Source: Nitrospiraceae bacterium UBA2600 (GTDB taxonomy: Bacteria; Nitrospirota; Thermodesulfovibrionia; Thermodesulfovibrionales; Thermodesulfovibrionaceae). From it: a stretch of DNA of 64,000 nt. A program made the position numbers and the translations under genes. Below, piece by piece: positions 16,538-25,609 of the stretch. How positions within the stretch are numbered: the stretch's first letter is position 1; every line of letters starts with the position of its first letter. Under the pieces are notes generated by a model that saw only the letters and a program-made list of their open reading frames with translations, was not told the origin of the DNA and did no database searches. The stretch lies in contig DDKK01000010.1 of the NCBI GenBank assembly GCA_002339325.1, positions 1 to 64,000 on the forward strand, written 5' to 3'.

Positions 16538-17329
16538 ATGATAGGCTTCATAGGTGGAGGTAACATGGCAGAAGCCCTTATAAGAGGGCTTATAAAAGAG
16601 GGCAAGAAAAATATACTCGTTTCTGAAGTTCTCGATGAAAGAAGAAGGTATCTTGAAAAATGTTATGGCATAAGAACAACTTCTTCTAACAAGGAGTTAG
16701 TTAGTCAAACAGAGATAATTATCTTGGCTGTCAAACCTCAAAATATTAAAGATGTTCTCGAAGAGATAAAAGATACTGTAACTGATAAGCATACGGTAGT
16801 CTCTATTGCAGCAGGAATAACTATTAATTTGATAAAAAACTACCTCAAGACAGATAAAATTATTAGAGCCATGCCAAACTTGGCTGCCATTGTAGGAGAA
16901 TCAATGACTGTCCTTGCTCTTTGTGATTGTCTCGAGATGAAAATCGTAGCACCTGTCAGAGATATTTTTATGAGCGTAGGAAAGGTAATTACCCTTCCTG
17001 AAAGCTATATGAACCTTGTTACTGCCTTTTCAGGCAGTGGGCCAGGATTCTTCTGTTTTATACTGGAAAAATTCATTGAAGTAGCCACACAGATGGGCTT
17101 TACCGAAGACATTGCATCGGAACTTCTAATACAAACATTCATCGGAACAGCAAAACTACTTGATAGCGGACTTCCACCTGAAAAAATAAGACAAAAAGTA
17201 ACATCACCTGGAGGAACAACAGAAGCGGGGCTTAAAATTCTCTCGGATGATACATTTAAGGAACTTCTGCATAGAACCGTCAGCAAGGCTACTGAAAGAG
17301 CTAAAGAGCTATCATCGCAGGGAGATTAA
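16538..17329 (+). CDS. proC: Pyrroline-5-carboxylate reductase
   Basis: The protein (264 residues) starts MIGFIGGGNMAEALIRG, the ProC Rossmann NADPH-binding loop, and contains the conserved C-terminal stretch VTSPGGTTEAGLKIL. It makes proline from pyrroline-5-carboxylate. ATG 16538 is chosen because GGGGAGG lies just upstream; the earlier in-frame ATG at 16520 sits inside yggS. The gene follows yggS directly. Confidence 0.96.
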   Translation: MIGFIGGGNMAEALIRGLIKEGKKNILVSEVLDERRRYLEKCYGIRTTSSNKELVSQTEIIILAVKPQNIKDVLEEIKDTVTDKHTVVSIAAGITINLIKNYLKTDKIIRAMPNLAAIVGESMTVLALCDCLEMKIVAPVRDIFMSVGKVITLPESYMNLVTAFSGSGPGFFCFILEKFIEVATQMGFTEDIASELLIQTFIGTAKLLDSGLPPEKIRQKVTSPGGTTEAGLKILSDDTFKELLHRTVSKATERAKELSSQGD

Positions 17330-17334
17330 AATTA

Positions 17335-17643
17335 ATGAACATATTGGGTAATTTTATAATAGCCCTTTCAAACATCGTTGACTTCGCTTTAACCTTATAT
17401 TCTTTTTTAGTAATTGCAGCGGCTGTTCTAAGTTGGATAAGTCCTCCCCTCTATCATCCTGCTGTCAGGTTTATATACAGAGTAACAGAGCCTGCTTTAA
17501 AACCTATAAGGAGACTGTTACCTCTTAGACTACCCATAGATATATCGCCGCTTATACTCTTAGTTTTAATCTATCTTACACAGAATGTATTAATCCTTAG
17601 CCTTAAAGAGCTGGGATACCGAATTAAAGGAGGAAATATATGA
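17335..17643 (+). CDS. yggT: YggT family integral membrane protein
   Basis: This 102-residue protein has two hydrophobic segments and the YggT core SWISPPLYHPAVRFIYRVTE with PxxRLLP after it. Such proteins occur with yggS/proC and are linked to cell envelope or division functions of unknown mechanism. Its stop overlaps the divIVA start as ATGA (17640-17643), so the two are translationally coupled. Confidence 0.92.
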   Translation: MNILGNFIIALSNIVDFALTLYSFLVIAAAVLSWISPPLYHPAVRFIYRVTEPALKPIRRLLPLRLPIDISPLILLVLIYLTQNVLILSLKELGYRIKGGNI

Positions 17644-18110
17644 GAATCACACCCCTTGATATTCAGCAGAAGCAGTTTAAAGTAAAGTTCAGAGGCTTTG
17701 ATATGGAGGAAGTTTACTCTTTCCTTGAAATAATAAGGGAAGAGCTGGAGGATATCTTAAAAGAAAATTCTATGCTAAAAGAAAAGGTTGCACTTCTTGA
17801 AAGTCAGATGGAAGAATACAGAAAAATTGAGCAATCCATAAGAGATACTTTAATGACTGCTCAAAGGCTTGTCGATGAATATCAATCTAATGCAAGAAAA
17901 GAAGCAGAGCTGATAATTAAAGAAGCAGAGATAAAGGCAGAAAACATAATTAAAGAAGCTCAAGAGAAGGTAGTCAAAATCCATGAAGATATAGTAGACC
18001 TGAAAGGAATTAGAAGACATTTTAAAGAAGAAATCAAAAGGCTTATAGAAAGCCATTTAAGAATGCTTGAATTTGATAAAGAAAGAGAGGGAGAAGAAGG
18101 TGAAGTATAG
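17640..18110 (+). CDS. divIVA: DivIVA-domain coiled-coil protein
   Basis: This 156-residue protein starts MRITPLDIQQKQFKVKFRG, the DivIVA membrane-binding N-terminus, including FRGFDMEEVYSFL. A long Glu/Lys-rich coiled coil covers ~30-140. DivIVA homologues sit at negatively curved membranes and at division sites. AAAGGAGG precedes the ATG. The hisS start lies within its last codons. Confidence 0.92.
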   Translation: MRITPLDIQQKQFKVKFRGFDMEEVYSFLEIIREELEDILKENSMLKEKVALLESQMEEYRKIEQSIRDTLMTAQRLVDEYQSNARKEAELIIKEAEIKAENIIKEAQEKVVKIHEDIVDLKGIRRHFKEEIKRLIESHLRMLEFDKEREGEEGEV

Positions 18111-19353
18111 CGCCCTAAGGGGCATGAAGGATATTCTACCTGATGAAATAAATATATGGCAGCATATCGAAGAGAAGGCAAGAGAGATTTTTGAAATCTT
18201 CAACTTCAGAGAAATAAGAACTCCCATTTTAGAGCAGGCAGAACTTTTTTTGAGAAGTATCGGAGAAGACACAGACATCGTTGAAAAAGAAATGTATGTA
18301 TTTCACGATAAAAAAGGACGGAAAGTAGCGTTAAGACCTGAGGGAACAGCTTCAGTAGTTAGGGCATACATTCAGAATTCACTCTTTAATGCTCCATCTC
18401 CTCAAAAATTTTATTACATTGGCCCCATGTTCAGATATGAAAGGCCTCAAAAAGGTCGATTTAGACAGTTCCATCAGATTGGCGTAGAGTCCTTCGGGGT
18501 GTCCTCACCTGAGGTAGAGGCTGAATTATTATTCTTGCTAAAAAAATTCTTTGAAAGTTTAAAGATTGTAGAGCTATCCTATGAGATAAATTCTATAGGA
18601 TGCAAAATCTGTAGACCCCTTTATAAAGAAGGCCTTTATAAATTCTTAGGCGAGAGAGTTTCAAATCTTTGCTTTGACTGTCAGAGAAGGTTTGAAACAA
18701 ATCCCCTAAGAGTTATTGACTGTAAAGTCCCTTCCTGCAGAGAAACCTTAAGTGATATTCCGTTAATGATAAACTTCCTATGTGAAAACTGTCGAGAGCA
18801 TTTTTCAGATTTTCAAAAAAAACTTGAACTCTATGAAATACCTTACAAGGTTAATCCTAAGATAGTTAGGGGACTTGACTACTATACAGGAACAGTTTTT
18901 GAAGTAACAACTAATGCTTTGGGGGCTCAAAACGCTGTAGCAGCAGGAGGACGATATGATGAACTTGTGGAACTCTTCGGAGGGCCATCAACTCCCGCAG
19001 CAGGATTTGCTATAGGCATAGAGAGACTTGTAGAACTTCTTGACAAAAAATTGTTTTTACAACTGCAAAAACCTTTAATTTTTGTAGCCCATGCAGGAGA
19101 AGCTCTTGAAAGAGAAGTCTTAAATTTAAGCTCGAGGCTGAGAGATAATTCCTTTATTGTTGAAAGAGCATACGAAAATTTATCTTTGAAAGCACAACTA
19201 AAAAGAGCTGATAGGCTTAAAGCTAAGTGGGTAATAATTGTAGGAGAAGAAGAGATAAAAAAATCTCTCTATAAATGGAAAAAAATGTCAGACGGAACTC
19301 AGGGTGAGGCCACCCTTGATGAGATTATATCAATTATGAAGGAGCAAGAATGA
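18100..19353 (+). CDS. hisS: Histidine-tRNA ligase
   Basis: This 417-residue class II synthetase starts (GTG 18100) with KYSALRGMKDILPDE, the HisRS N-terminus. It contains the motif 2 region MFRYERPQKGRFRQFHQ, the HisA motif RGLDYYTGTVFEV, and motif 3 AAGFAIGIERL. It charges tRNA-His. The frame is open further upstream (to 18067), but that extension lies within divIVA and lacks homology; GTG 18100 is preceded by a purine-rich Shine-Dalgarno. The CxxC pairs near residue 180-220 suggest an inserted metal site. Confidence 0.96.
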   Translation: MKYSALRGMKDILPDEINIWQHIEEKAREIFEIFNFREIRTPILEQAELFLRSIGEDTDIVEKEMYVFHDKKGRKVALRPEGTASVVRAYIQNSLFNAPSPQKFYYIGPMFRYERPQKGRFRQFHQIGVESFGVSSPEVEAELLFLLKKFFESLKIVELSYEINSIGCKICRPLYKEGLYKFLGERVSNLCFDCQRRFETNPLRVIDCKVPSCRETLSDIPLMINFLCENCREHFSDFQKKLELYEIPYKVNPKIVRGLDYYTGTVFEVTTNALGAQNAVAAGGRYDELVELFGGPSTPAAGFAIGIERLVELLDKKLFLQLQKPLIFVAHAGEALEREVLNLSSRLRDNSFIVERAYENLSLKAQLKRADRLKAKWVIIVGEEEIKKSLYKWKKMSDGTQGEATLDEIISIMKEQE

Positions 19354-20345
19354 AGGTAGAAGATTTACAGAAACTCTTCAAAAACTTCCATACAAAAAAA
19401 ATACTCATCATAGGAGACATCATTTTAGACCGATATATATTCGGTAAGGTTTCCCGTATATCGCCAGAAGCACCTGTTCCTGTGGTAGATGTATACGAAG
19501 AATCCTATAGACTCGGTGGAGCTGCTAATGTAGCTAACAATATTGTAGCTCTTGGAGGAAAAGCTTATATATCTGGCATAATCGGGCGGGGTTCGGCAGG
19601 AAGAATTGTGAGAGACTTGTTAGAAGAGAAAGGAATTGTGCAGGAGTATATTTTTGAAGACTCCCGAAGAACAACCGTTAAAACTCGAATAATCGGTGGA
19701 AATCAACAAATTGTAAGATTTGATATAGAAGACAGAAAAAGATTAGAAGGGAAGGCAAAGGAAAAATTCCTATCAATGCTGAGTGAGGCCGTAAAAAATT
19801 TTGATGCCGTAATAGTCTCTGACTATAAAAAAGGCGTTGTTTCTGAAGAACTATTCAAAATACTTGTTTCAAATAAGCAAAAAAACGGCATTTTTGTAGC
19901 TGTTGACCCTAAAATAGGACATTTCAGACTTTACAAACAGGTATCTATTATCACGCCCAACATTGCAGAGGCTTCTCACGGAGCAGAGTTAGAGATAAAA
20001 GATTTAAAAACTCTTCTAAAGGCAGGAAATAATCTCATAAATAAACTATCTTGCGATTCGGTTCTCATTACGAGAGGAGAAGAAGGAATGAGCCTTTTTG
20101 AGAGAAAAAATGCAGATGTCATAGTTACCCATCTTCCTACTGTAGCAAAAAAAGTTTTTGACGTAACCGGTGCAGGCGACACGGTAATTGCAACGATTAC
20201 ACTTTCTCATATTTCTGGAGCTTCTCTCATAGACTCAGCTAAAATTGCAAATGTAGCAGCTGGAATAGTTGTAGGTAAGGTAGGCACATCAACATCTTCA
20301 CAGGAAGAAATCATAGAAATATGGAAAACCCATCCTTATGCCTAA
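19350..20345 (+). CDS. rfaE1: D-glycero-beta-D-manno-heptose-7-phosphate kinase (RfaE1)
   Basis: This 331-residue PfkB/ribokinase-family protein has GDIILDRYIFGKVSRISPEA at 22-41, typical of HldE kinase domains, LGGAANVANN at 55-64 and the catalytic GAGDT at 274-278. It phosphorylates heptose-7-phosphate for ADP-heptose and LPS core. It lacks the C-terminal adenylyltransferase half of HldE, so it is the stand-alone RfaE1 form. It overlaps hisS as ATGA and the following gene by 8 bases. Confidence 0.94.
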   Translation: MKVEDLQKLFKNFHTKKILIIGDIILDRYIFGKVSRISPEAPVPVVDVYEESYRLGGAANVANNIVALGGKAYISGIIGRGSAGRIVRDLLEEKGIVQEYIFEDSRRTTVKTRIIGGNQQIVRFDIEDRKRLEGKAKEKFLSMLSEAVKNFDAVIVSDYKKGVVSEELFKILVSNKQKNGIFVAVDPKIGHFRLYKQVSIITPNIAEASHGAELEIKDLKTLLKAGNNLINKLSCDSVLITRGEEGMSLFERKNADVIVTHLPTVAKKVFDVTGAGDTVIATITLSHISGASLIDSAKIANVAAGIVVGKVGTSTSSQEEIIEIWKTHPYA

Positions 20346-21300
20346 AGCTGTTGCCCTTTACTCCGGTGGACTTGACAGTATTTTGTCAATACTGGTTGTA
20401 AAACAACAGCAGATAGAAATTTCAGCTTTCAAATTCTTAACTGGATTTGTTAGTCCTTTACAGGAAGAAGACCTACTTCTTGCAGATAGATTTGGATTTG
20501 AGCTAAAAGAGATGGACGTCAGGGAAAAATTCATTAATGTCCTGAAAAATCCAAAACATGGCTACGGTAAAAATCTCAATCCATGCATTGATTGTAAAAT
20601 TATCATGTTAAAAGAAGCTAAAGAACTAATGAATGCTTACAAAGCCTCATTTGTTATCACAGGAGAAGTAGTCTCTCAGAGGCCTATGTCACAGAAGAGA
20701 GACATACTACTACACATTGAAAAGGAAGCCTCTCTTGCTGGTCTTATTGTAAGACCTCTTTCAGCAAAACTTCTGCCTCCAAGCAAACCAGAAATTGAGG
20801 GAATATTAGACAGAGAAAGATTATACGATATCTGGGGGAGAGGAAGAAAAGCTCAGATTAATCTTGCCTACGAATTCGGGCTAAAGAAATTGCCTCAACC
20901 TTCCGGTGGATGTCTTCTCACTGACTCCTTGTTTTGTAAAAAAGTGAGAGATTTGATAGAACATGAAGAATTAACCGTTGAAAACGCAGAGCTTCTTAAA
21001 ATTGGTAGACATTTTAGATTGTCTCAAAAATGTAAAGCCATTGTAGGAAGAGATGAAAGAGAGAATGAGATACTCCTTAATTCAAAAAGGGGGAAACTGA
21101 TATATCCCTTTGATTTCAAAGGGCCTGTCATACTAATTCTTAACGACTGCAGTCAAGAAGATATGGATAAGGCCTGTGCAATAGGTGTATACTATTCGAA
21201 AAAAAAGGAAAACTTAATGGTCATACAGGACAGAGAAAAACGGACAGAAAAAAATTATAAAGCAATCGATAAAGAGGAAATACTAAAATACAGGATATAA
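20338..21300 (+). CDS. PP-loop ATP-pyrophosphatase, thiouridylase-like (MnmA/ThiI-related)
   Basis: This 320-residue protein has the PP-loop SGGLDS (9-14) and NPCIDC (81-86), the catalytic NPCxxC motif of MnmA-type tRNA 2-thiouridylases. QPSGGCLLTDSLF near 195 adds another conserved Cys. The C-terminal ~100 residues differ from MnmA. It probably adenylates a tRNA or metabolite carbonyl for thiolation; the exact target is unknown. It sits between rfaE1 and a lipoprotein gene, with no obvious pathway partner. Confidence 0.78.
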   Translation: MPKAVALYSGGLDSILSILVVKQQQIEISAFKFLTGFVSPLQEEDLLLADRFGFELKEMDVREKFINVLKNPKHGYGKNLNPCIDCKIIMLKEAKELMNAYKASFVITGEVVSQRPMSQKRDILLHIEKEASLAGLIVRPLSAKLLPPSKPEIEGILDRERLYDIWGRGRKAQINLAYEFGLKKLPQPSGGCLLTDSLFCKKVRDLIEHEELTVENAELLKIGRHFRLSQKCKAIVGRDERENEILLNSKRGKLIYPFDFKGPVILILNDCSQEDMDKACAIGVYYSKKKENLMVIQDREKRTEKNYKAIDKEEILKYRI

Positions 21301-21314
21301 AAAAGGAGGATAAG

Positions 21315-21734
21315 ATGAAAAAAATACTAATTTTACTTATAATCCTAACTTTAGTTGCCTGTGGCGGGAAAAAACAGGTCAAGCAACCCTCAACAGAGTA
21401 TCTTGCCACAACGGAAGCTTTTAAAGTAGTAGATGAAATAAGAGTTGCCTATCAGAATAAGGATAATTCGGGCATAAGAAAGAACTCCTCTGAAGCAGCA
21501 TACAGAGAGATAATAGCTTCAATAAAACCTTTTGACAAGGCTGAGCTGGAATTCTTGCCTGTTCTCGTTGAGATGGAAGGAGACGGTATGAGGCTTTATG
21601 TGTCATGGAACGGCAAATGGAGTTATCTCGGCAAAGAAACCGAAGAGAGAGGGCTTGCGAGTTTTTATCTAAAAGGGAAACCTCTAAAAGTAGAAAAAAT
21701 CATCAGAGGCAATCCTTTTCGATATCCCGATTAA
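21315..21734 (+). CDS. Small lipoprotein, function unknown
   Basis: This 139-residue protein has a type II signal peptide with lipobox LVAC (C16). The mature part is hydrophilic and matches no family I recognise. AAGGAGG precedes its ATG. Its stop codon overlaps the convergent pstB stop within TTAA at 21731-21734, so there is no terminator between the genes. Confidence 0.75.
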   Translation: MKKILILLIILTLVACGGKKQVKQPSTEYLATTEAFKVVDEIRVAYQNKDNSGIRKNSSEAAYREIIASIKPFDKAELEFLPVLVEMEGDGMRLYVSWNGKWSYLGKETEERGLASFYLKGKPLKVEKIIRGNPFRYPD

Positions 21735-22489
21735 CCAAATCTTCCAGTAATATAGTCCTCGGTAAGTTTATTTGAAGGCACAGTAAATATTTTATCTGTT
21801 CTATCGTACTCTACCAACTCGCCAAGCATCATAAAACCTGTCCAATCAGATATTCTTGCGGCCTGTTGCATATTATGCGTAACGATTATTATCGTAACAA
21901 TACCTTTAAGAGAGATTATCAACTCCTCTATTTTAGCTGTAGAAATAGGATCAAGAGCACTTGTAGGTTCGTCAAAAAGTATTATTTCAGGCTCAACAGC
22001 AAGAGCTCGGGCAATGCAAAGTCTTTGTTGTTGTCCGCCACTTAATCCAAAGGCATTAGCGTTGAGTTTATCTTTAACCTCATCCCAAAGAGCGGCGTCT
22101 TTCAATGCCTTTTCAACCCTTGTTTTTAATTCTCCCCGGCTTTTTATTCCTCTTAATTTTAATCCGTAGGCAATATTTTCATAGATTGACATTGGAAAGG
22201 GTGTTGGTTTCTGAAAAACCATGCCTATTTTACTTCTTAGCTCTATGAGGTCTGTTTCTTTTGAGAGAATATTCATTCCCTGAAATATAATTTCACCGTC
22301 ATATTTATTTCCCGCATAAAGGTCATGCATTCGATTGAAACATCTAAGAAGCGTAGTTTTTCCGCAACCACTCGGACCTATTAAAGCAGTGACCTGATTT
22401 TTGTAAACAGTCATATTTATATTTTTAAGAATATGAATTCCTCCGGTGTAATAAAAGTTAAGATTTCTTACCTCAATTTCAGGTATCAA
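21731..22489 (-). CDS. pstB: Phosphate ABC transporter ATP-binding protein PstB
   Basis: The protein (252 residues from a TTG start at 22489) has Walker A GPSGCGKT (38-45), the signature LSGGQQQR, Walker B IILFDEPTSALDP, and the PstB-typical NRMHDL and VFQKPTPFPMSI. It energises high-affinity phosphate import. TTG 22489 is chosen because AAGGAGG lies upstream, it overlaps the pstA stop as TTGA, and the length then fits PstB; the longer frame to 22573 is inside pstA. Neither pstS nor phoU is beside it. Confidence 0.95.
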   Translation of the reverse strand: MIPEIEVRNLNFYYTGGIHILKNINMTVYKNQVTALIGPSGCGKTTLLRCFNRMHDLYAGNKYDGEIIFQGMNILSKETDLIELRSKIGMVFQKPTPFPMSIYENIAYGLKLRGIKSRGELKTRVEKALKDAALWDEVKDKLNANAFGLSGGQQQRLCIARALAVEPEIILFDEPTSALDPISTAKIEELIISLKGIVTIIIVTHNMQQAARISDWTGFMMLGELVEYDRTDKIFTVPSNKLTEDYITGRFG

Positions 22490-23325
22490 TCCCTGTACCT
22501 CCTTTTTATAAGTATTCTGCCACTGATTGTTGCAATAAGTATAAACAATGTTATCATTAAAGCAGCACCCCACGCCTGAGCATGCCAGTCTTCATAGGGT
22601 CCCATGGCGTATTGAAAAATAGTTACTGTTAATGAAGCTATCGGTTGAGACATATCTAAAGAGAAGTAGTTATTGTTAAAAGCTGTAAACAGAAGTGGAG
22701 CCGCCTCTCCCGTGACTCTTGCAATGGAAAGTATAATTCCCGTTAGAATTCCTGTAGCAGCACCTTTATATACAACCTGAATAATAACCTTGTAGTATGG
22801 AGCACCTAATGCAAAAGCAGCCTCTCTCAAAGGCCAAGGTATGAGAGAGAGCATATTTTCAGTGGTTCTTAGCACCGTTGGAATCATAATTATTCCTAAA
22901 GCACAAGCTCCTGCCCAACCGCTGAAGTGTCCCATAGGTTTAACAATTATCGCATAAATAAAAGCTCCAATTATTATTGCAGGCACACTGACCATTATAT
23001 CAGCAAGTGTGCTTATAACTCTTGAAATTTTGTATTTTCTTCCGTACTCAGCGAGAAAAGTCCCACCAAGGACTCCGATGGGAACTCCAATTAAAGTAGC
23101 GAATACAGTAAGTAGTAAATGCCCAATAAAAGCATTTCTTAGGCCTCCGCCTTCCTCTCCTGGAGGAGCAGGGTCTTTAAGAAAAAGAGATGGATTTATT
23201 GCTGTTATTCCATGCCTTACAACATCTATAATGATAAAGGAAAGCCAGAATATTCCCCATAGGGCAGTTAAAAAACAAGCGAAAAGGGCTAAGGTGCTTA
23301 CTATTTTTCTCTTTTTAGGTATCAT
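22486..23325 (-). CDS. pstA: Phosphate ABC transporter permease PstA
   Basis: This 279-residue inner-membrane protein has six predicted helices and the permease EAA-like loop PLREAAFALGAPYYKVI. SIARVTGEAAPLLFTA is a PstA hallmark. It pairs with PstC to form the phosphate channel. It overlaps pstC by 4 bases and pstB by 4 bases, so the three genes are tightly coupled. Confidence 0.95.
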   Translation of the reverse strand: MIPKKRKIVSTLALFACFLTALWGIFWLSFIIIDVVRHGITAINPSLFLKDPAPPGEEGGGLRNAFIGHLLLTVFATLIGVPIGVLGGTFLAEYGRKYKISRVISTLADIMVSVPAIIIGAFIYAIIVKPMGHFSGWAGACALGIIMIPTVLRTTENMLSLIPWPLREAAFALGAPYYKVIIQVVYKGAATGILTGIILSIARVTGEAAPLLFTAFNNNYFSLDMSQPIASLTVTIFQYAMGPYEDWHAQAWGAALMITLFILIATISGRILIKRRYRD

Positions 23326-24251
23326 TTCCTTTCAGCCTTTAGTAAGAAAAGTTTTGCCATGGCAAGAATAGTAAAGCTTAATATGAAAAGCAATAAAGCA
23401 AGATAATAAAGTGAACTTAAATATATGTCTTTGTCAGCTTCTGTAAACTCATTAGCAAGTTTCACTGTAACCGTTGCAGCTGCATCGAACAGAGAATGGG
23501 GAATCTGATTTAAGTTTCCAAGAACAAATGCTACTGCCATAGTCTCTCCTAAGGCTCTTCCGAGAGAAAGCCCTACACCTCCAAGCACTCCCAGTTTCGA
23601 ATAGGGCAAAACTACATCTTTTACAACTTCCCATTTAGTTGCTCCTATTGCATAGGCAGATTCTTTAAGCACCGAAGGAGTTAAGTTGAATGAATCTCTG
23701 GCAATAGAGGCTGTAAATGGAATTATCATAATACTCAGTATGATGCTTGCAGTGAAAAGGTCTACCCCAAGAGGCGTGCCTTCAAAGAGTTTTCCTAAAA
23801 GAGGTAGTTTCCCAAATGTTGACTGTAAAAGTGGCTCAATGTTTTCGCTCATTATGGGAGCAAGCGTGAAAAGTCCCCACATACCATAGATAATACTTGG
23901 AATAGCAGCAAGAAGCTCTATTGCAGTTCCGATTACACCCTTGAGAAAAGAAGGAGCTATCTCTGTAATAAAAATCGCTATTCCTACAGCAATCGGAACG
24001 GCAAAAAGTAAAGCAAAGAAAGAAGTTATAAGAGTGCCAATCAAAGCAGGAGCAGCTCCAAAAATCTCCCTTACTGGATCCCATTCTTTAGATAAAATAA
24101 AACTTACGAAACCGAATTTTTCAACAGCAGGCAGTGATTCTTTAAAAAGAACCAGAAAAATACCCAGTGATAGTGCAATTATACTAAATGCTGTAATAGC
24201 TGTTATGGCCAGAAAAATTATATCTGTAATTTTCCCCTTCTGTTTTTTCAT
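23322..24251 (-). CDS. pstC: Phosphate ABC transporter permease PstC
   Basis: This 309-residue protein has six predicted helices. PstC hallmarks include SSKEWDPVREIFGAAP-like text near 48-65, ELLAAIPSIIYGMWGL, and GLSLGRALGETMAVAFVLGN. It forms the permease with PstA. It is the first gene of pstCAB. The usual PstS phosphate-binding protein is absent upstream, where a GH1 gene lies on the same strand. Confidence 0.94.
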   Translation of the reverse strand: MKKQKGKITDIIFLAITAITAFSIIALSLGIFLVLFKESLPAVEKFGFVSFILSKEWDPVREIFGAAPALIGTLITSFFALLFAVPIAVGIAIFITEIAPSFLKGVIGTAIELLAAIPSIIYGMWGLFTLAPIMSENIEPLLQSTFGKLPLLGKLFEGTPLGVDLFTASIILSIMIIPFTASIARDSFNLTPSVLKESAYAIGATKWEVVKDVVLPYSKLGVLGGVGLSLGRALGETMAVAFVLGNLNQIPHSLFDAAATVTVKLANEFTEADKDIYLSSLYYLALLLFILSFTILAMAKLFLLKAERK

Positions 24252-24259
24252 TACCTCTT

Positions 24260-24288
24260 ATTATACCCTATGTGTATGATATTGTTAA
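24260..24288 (-). promoter_or_regulatory. pstC promoter, predicted leaderless
   Basis: On the minus strand TTAACA (24288-24283), a 17-base spacer and TATAAT (24265-24260) precede the pstC ATG at 24251 by only 8 bases. A Pho box is not convincing here. Confidence 0.6.
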
Positions 24289-24340
24289 ATGAGGCTCTCG
24301 AGGAGTTTATTATATAGGAAAGTTTAATTTGATATGATTT

Positions 24341-25609
24341 TTATAACTCTTTCTTTGTTGAATTAAAAAACCTCTGAAAATTTCTTGACTTTATAACATA
24401 AGAATAAAAAGCAGCTGCTTTTGTTGGAATTCTTCTGTATGTTCTAAAGTCCACTCTGTAAAGTCCAAATCTGGCATCAAGGCCATGAAGCCATTCGTAG
24501 TTGTCAATCAGCGACCAATAGAAATATCCTCTCACATCTATCCCCTCTTGCAAAGCATTTTCAATAGTATCAATATGCGCCTTTATAAACTTTATCTTTT
24601 TACTGTCATCCTTTGTGGCAATACCGTTTTCTGTTATTATGAGAGGTACATTTATGTTAGAAGCATAACGGAGAACTTTCTTTAGACCTCTTGGATAAAT
24701 TTCCCATCCCATGTCTGTTAGGCCATGCCCATCTATATCCCTATGTCTGAATTCAATAAAAAGCTTTCTTAAAGGATTAAATCTCATGTGAACTCGAGTA
24801 TAATAGTTAATTCCAAAAAAATCGAGCTTTCCCTTTATAGGAACTTCTATCTGTATGGTCTTTCTAAAAGGCACGGGAAGCCTAATTTTACCCTCCATGA
24901 ATCCTTCTATAACGGACTGATTATAGAATCGTTTGGCAACTTTTGCCAGCAATCGGTCAAAGGGATTCCATTTAAACCAAGGAGCAAACACTGCCATGTT
25001 GTGCGCAATGCTTACCATACTCTTTTTATTGTGAATATGAATTAAGTCATAAATTTGCCCATGACAGATAAAAATATTTCTCAATGCCTTCATTGCTAAG
25101 TTAAGGTCTTTGTATCCAGGAGGAATACAACCCTCAATATAACCGCCTAAAACCAAAAGATAGGGTTCATTAAAAGTTATCCAAAAATCAACACCTCTAA
25201 TGTTCTCAAGAAGTCTTTCCACATACTCTGTGAATTTTTCAATGGAACTTCTCTTATGCCAAGGATATTTAGTTATAAACCATACGGGATGTGTAAAGTG
25301 ATGTATGGTTACCATGGGAATTATATTGTTTTCATTAAGGAGGTCAATAATCTTTTGATAATGTTTAACTACTTCTTTATTCCAATAACCTTCATGGGGC
25401 TGTATTCTGCTCCATTCAATAGAAAATCTATAAGCATTTACTCCAAGATTTTTTATTATTTTTATGTCTTCTTTGTAAAGTTCATAGTGATTGGTCACTT
25501 TAGGGTTTAAACTAAATATACTGTCCCATGTAGACCAATCTGCATAGGGTGAACCTTCCAGTTGAAAAGCAGAGGTTGCAACTCCCCAGAGGAAAAGGTT
25601 ATCTTTCAT
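24341..25609 (-). CDS. Glycoside hydrolase family 1 enzyme (beta-glucosidase type)
   Basis: This 422-residue cytosolic protein has both GH1 catalytic glutamates: E148 in TFNEP (acid/base) and E327 in ITENG (nucleophile), with GVATSAFQLEG at the N-terminus and YFYWSLIDNYEW near 362. GH1 enzymes hydrolyse beta-glucosides or related glycosides. The start overlaps the stop of a histidine kinase gene as ATGA, at the end of a cyclic-di-GMP operon. This is odd company for a glycosidase and may link signalling to exopolysaccharide or glycolipid turnover. Confidence 0.93.
   Translation of the reverse strand: MKDNLFLWGVATSAFQLEGSPYADWSTWDSIFSLNPKVTNHYELYKEDIKIIKNLGVNAYRFSIEWSRIQPHEGYWNKEVVKHYQKIIDLLNENNIIPMVTIHHFTHPVWFITKYPWHKRSSIEKFTEYVERLLENIRGVDFWITFNEPYLLVLGGYIEGCIPPGYKDLNLAMKALRNIFICHGQIYDLIHIHNKKSMVSIAHNMAVFAPWFKWNPFDRLLAKVAKRFYNQSVIEGFMEGKIRLPVPFRKTIQIEVPIKGKLDFFGINYYTRVHMRFNPLRKLFIEFRHRDIDGHGLTDMGWEIYPRGLKKVLRYASNINVPLIITENGIATKDDSKKIKFIKAHIDTIENALQEGIDVRGYFYWSLIDNYEWLHGLDARFGLYRVDFRTYRRIPTKAAAFYSYVIKSRNFQRFFNSTKKEL

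Noticed and set aside
22490..22573. Upstream extension of pstB
   Set aside because: It lies inside pstA, is Cys/Asn-rich and gives a protein longer than PstB; TTG 22489 with Shine-Dalgarno fits better.
24252..24300. Pho box upstream of pstC
   Set aside because: Only about 10 of 18 positions match the E. coli box at the expected place, and a good -35 already exists.
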